From Anaerolinea sp. (GTDB lineage Bacteria > Chloroflexota > Anaerolineae > Anaerolineales > Villigracilaceae), in NCBI GenBank assembly GCA_020720965.1, contig DYNS01000102.1, positions 1-8,984 on the forward strand: a stretch of DNA of 8,984 nt, in the 5' to 3' direction. Each line of letters opens with the position of its first letter. The stretch's first letter is position 1. Made by a program: the position numbers and the translations under genes. Under the pieces are notes generated by a model. The model made no database searches, was not told where the DNA came from, and worked only from the letters and a program-made list of their open reading frames with translations. This document shows positions 7,185 to 8,984 of the stretch, piece after piece.

Positions 7185-8066
7185 ATGAAACTCACACCCC
7201 GCAAGACCTTTCTCTCTCTGCTTTTGCTGTTGACCATGCTCTTCAGCGCCTGCGCCCCGGCAACCCCGGCGGCGACCGAACCCGCCCCAGAGGCTGCCAC
7301 TCCCCTCATCCTGGCGACCACCACCTCCACCCAGGATTCGGGCTTGTTGGATGTTCTCGTCCCGCTTTTTGAGCAGCAAAGCGGTTACACCGTTCAGACC
7401 GTTGCCGTAGGAACCGGCGCGGCGCTAAAAATGGGAGAAGAAGGCAACGCCGATGTCCTTCTCGTCCACGCTCCCGCCGCCGAAAAAGAACTGATGAACG
7501 CCGGTTTTGGCAAAGACCGCTACCTGGTGATGCACAACGACTTCATCCTGGTAGGACCTGCCGCCGACCCGGCAGGCGTGAAAGGCATTGCCCCCGCCGA
7601 TGCTTTCCGCGCTTTTGCGGAAAAGGGCGCAACCTTCATCTCTCGCGGCGATGACTCTGGCACGCACAAGATGGAACTGAGCTTTTGGAAGAAAACCGAA
7701 CTGGACCCCAAAGGACAAGCCTGGTACGTGGAAAGCGGGCAAGGTATGGGCGCGACCCTGACGATTGCCTCGGAGAAAGGCGGGTACACCCTCACCGACC
7801 GCGCCACCTACCTGGCGAATAAAGGCAGCCTGAACCTGGAAATTTTGGTGGAAGGTGACGCAACCCTGCTGAATGTCTATCATGTCATCACCGTCAACCC
7901 GGAAAAATGGGAAAAAGTGAACTACGAAGGCGCCATGGCTTTTGCCAAATTCATCACCGACCCGGCTACCCAGGAAGTGATTGGCAAATTCGGCGTAGAT
8001 AAATTCGGCGCTCCGCTCTTCTTCCCGGATGCCGATAAGACCGATGCAGATTTAGGATTGGAATAG
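7185..8066 (+). CDS. tupA: Tungstate ABC transporter substrate-binding lipoprotein, TupA type
   Basis: This 293-aa protein captures tungstate (possibly also molybdate) outside the membrane and hands it to the TupB permease. The N-terminus is a lipoprotein signal: Lys and Arg residues, a Leu-rich core at about 9-19, then F-S-A-C with the lipidated cysteine at 23. Phe at the -3 position, where Leu is usual, is slightly atypical. An Ala/Pro/Thr-rich tether follows to about residue 40. The mature fold begins with the TupA hallmark ATTTSTQDSG (44-53). GTGAALKMGEEGNADV (76-91) and SRGDDSGTH (153-161) follow, both typical ligand-site regions of this family. ModA proteins lack the TTTS start, which favours tungstate over molybdate. 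It lies 49 nt after the regulator and 27 nt before the permease, so it is probably part of one transcript. Confidence 0.93.
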   Translation: MKLTPRKTFLSLLLLLTMLFSACAPATPAATEPAPEAATPLILATTTSTQDSGLLDVLVPLFEQQSGYTVQTVAVGTGAALKMGEEGNADVLLVHAPAAEKELMNAGFGKDRYLVMHNDFILVGPAADPAGVKGIAPADAFRAFAEKGATFISRGDDSGTHKMELSFWKKTELDPKGQAWYVESGQGMGATLTIASEKGGYTLTDRATYLANKGSLNLEILVEGDATLLNVYHVITVNPEKWEKVNYEGAMAFAKFITDPATQEVIGKFGVDKFGAPLFFPDADKTDADLGLE

Positions 8067-8093
8067 TCGTTCACGGCTACAAGACGAAACACC

Positions 8094-8744
8094 ATGCCAG
8101 AACTGCTGCAAATTACTCTGCTTTCGTTGCAAATATCCCTGCTGGCAACCGCCATCAGCCTGTTGCTGGGGCTGCCGCTGGGAACTCTTTTGGCATTGGG
8201 GAATTTTCCGGGGCGGTCTCTCTTGCTCAGTTTGGTCAATACCGGCATGGGACTGCCCCCGGTTGTAGTTGGGTTGTTCGTGGCGATGATGCTCTGGCGC
8301 TCTGGACCTTTGGGGGATTTGCGGCTCATTTACACCCCCAGCGCCATCATCATCGCCCAGGTCGTCATCTCCTTCCCGGTGGTTGCCGGGCTAACCACCT
8401 CCGCCCTGCAAGCCCTGGACCCTCGCCTGCGCCTGCAACTGCTTGGGCTGGGCGCATCCACCCCGCAAATGGTGTGGATGCTATGGCGCGAAGCCCGTCT
8501 GCCCCTGCTCGCCGCCCTCATGGCTGGCTTTGGCTCGGTTATTTCGGAAGTCGGCGCGAGCATGATGGTCGGAGGCAACATCCGCCACCAAACCCGGGTG
8601 CTGACCACTGCCATTGTGCTGGAAACCGGCAAAGGCAACTTTGACCTGGCAATGGGGCTGGGCTTGCTCCTGCTTGCCATCACCTTCCTGGTCAACTGGG
8701 CGCTGACGGTCATTCAACAGCGCGGGCAGCGCAAAGCAGAATGA
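8094..8744 (+). CDS. tupB: Tungstate ABC transporter permease, TupB type
   Basis: This 216-aa inner-membrane protein would form a homodimeric channel for the oxyanion. About five membrane segments are visible (residues roughly 7-35, 43-68, 81-103, 139-162 and 184-206). The cytoplasmic EAA-type loop that couples to the ATPase is at about 114-138, with Gly118, Gly120 and the closing RLPLL. The segment SEVGASMMVGGNI (151-163) is typical of TupB and related permeases. Length is normal for TupB. The start is the ATG at 8094; the frame upstream is closed by the tupA stop codon at 8064-8066. No good Shine-Dalgarno is seen before it (the nearest purine stretch is AAGACGAAA), so translation may be weak or depend on tupA. 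The stop overlaps the next start as ATGA. Confidence 0.93.
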   Translation: MPELLQITLLSLQISLLATAISLLLGLPLGTLLALGNFPGRSLLLSLVNTGMGLPPVVVGLFVAMMLWRSGPLGDLRLIYTPSAIIIAQVVISFPVVAGLTTSALQALDPRLRLQLLGLGASTPQMVWMLWREARLPLLAALMAGFGSVISEVGASMMVGGNIRHQTRVLTTAIVLETGKGNFDLAMGLGLLLLAITFLVNWALTVIQQRGQRKAE

Positions 8745-8984
8745 AAGAAAACGGGTTCATCGTCATCCGCAACCTGCAAGTGCAGCGCGGCGGGCGCACA
8801 GCGCTGCAAGTAGAATCGCTAAGGGTGGAAAAAGGAGAAACCCTTGCCGTATTGGGACCCAACGGCGCAGGCAAAAGCACCCTGCTTTTGGCGCTGGCTC
8901 GCCTGCTAAAACCCACCGCCGGAGAAATCTGGCTTAACGGCAGCCCCGCCTCCCTTCTGCCCGCCCCGGCATACCGGCGAAAAA
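8741..8984 (+). CDS. tupC: Tungstate ABC transporter ATPase, TupC type (3' end missing)
   Basis: The gene starts at an ATG that overlaps the tupB stop (ATGA), a sign of translational coupling, and runs off the right edge after 81 codons. The visible part is the N-terminus of an ABC ATPase: the first beta strands (FIVIRNLQVQRGGRTAL), then the Walker A motif GPNGAGKST at residues 39-47, followed by LLLALARLLKPTAGEIWLNG, a typical continuation in importer ATPases. The Q-loop, signature motif and Walker B lie outside the window. It would drive TupAB import from the cytoplasmic side. The ATPase class is certain; the TupC label rests on gene order with tupA and tupB. Confidence 0.88.
   Translation, partial: MKENGFIVIRNLQVQRGGRTALQVESLRVEKGETLAVLGPNGAGKSTLLLALARLLKPTAGEIWLNGSPASLLPAPAYRRK

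Overview
The window looks like chromosomal DNA of a Chloroflexota bacterium, most likely class Anaerolineae. This is inferred from protein style only: a membrane protein with a long Thr/Pro-rich linker to an SH3-like domain, a methionine synthase of the type seen in that group, and GC-rich, C-biased coding strands. No rRNA, tRNA or other phylogenetic marker is present, so the assignment is tentative. I see no CRISPR array, insertion sequence, tRNA or phage gene.

Layout. (1) Positions 3-2474, plus strand: the 3' part of a polytopic membrane protein with an extracytoplasmic SH3-like tail, followed 21 nt later by a complete phosphoglucomutase/phosphomannomutase-family enzyme. They are probably cotranscribed. 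(2) Positions 2498-2528: a strong hairpin terminator in the 56-nt gap between convergent genes. (3) Positions 2531-6073, minus strand: a full-length cobalamin-dependent methionine synthase (metH, 1180 aa) with all four modules. It carries a GC-rich hairpin sequence in frame in its cobalamin cap region and an Ala/Pro-rich linker before the activation domain. (4) Positions 6074-6160: a short divergent intergenic region with a good sigma70-type promoter facing right. (5) Positions 6161-8984, plus strand: an oxyanion uptake cluster. It comprises a one-component regulator (ArsR-like winged helix fused to a periplasmic-binding-protein-like domain), a TupA-type tungstate-binding lipoprotein, a TupB-type permease, and the start of the ATPase (TupC), which runs off the window edge.

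How the genes work together. The right half is a self-contained tungstate (or molybdate) import system with its own candidate ligand-sensing repressor or activator. TupA would capture the oxyanion outside the membrane, TupB would form the channel, and the ATPase would drive import. The regulator's binding-protein-like domain probably reads the internal oxyanion level. Tungstate uptake fits an organism with pterin tungsto- or molybdoenzymes such as aldehyde:ferredoxin oxidoreductases or formate dehydrogenases. metH joins the methyl-folate and methionine cycles and has no evident functional tie to its neighbours. The phosphohexomutase supplies sugar phosphates for envelope or storage polysaccharides.

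Novelty. Most of the window is recognisable. The items most worth a second look are the ArsR/binding-protein fusion regulator next to tupABC and the hairpin sequence embedded in frame in metH. I did not find convincing evidence of a wholly new system.
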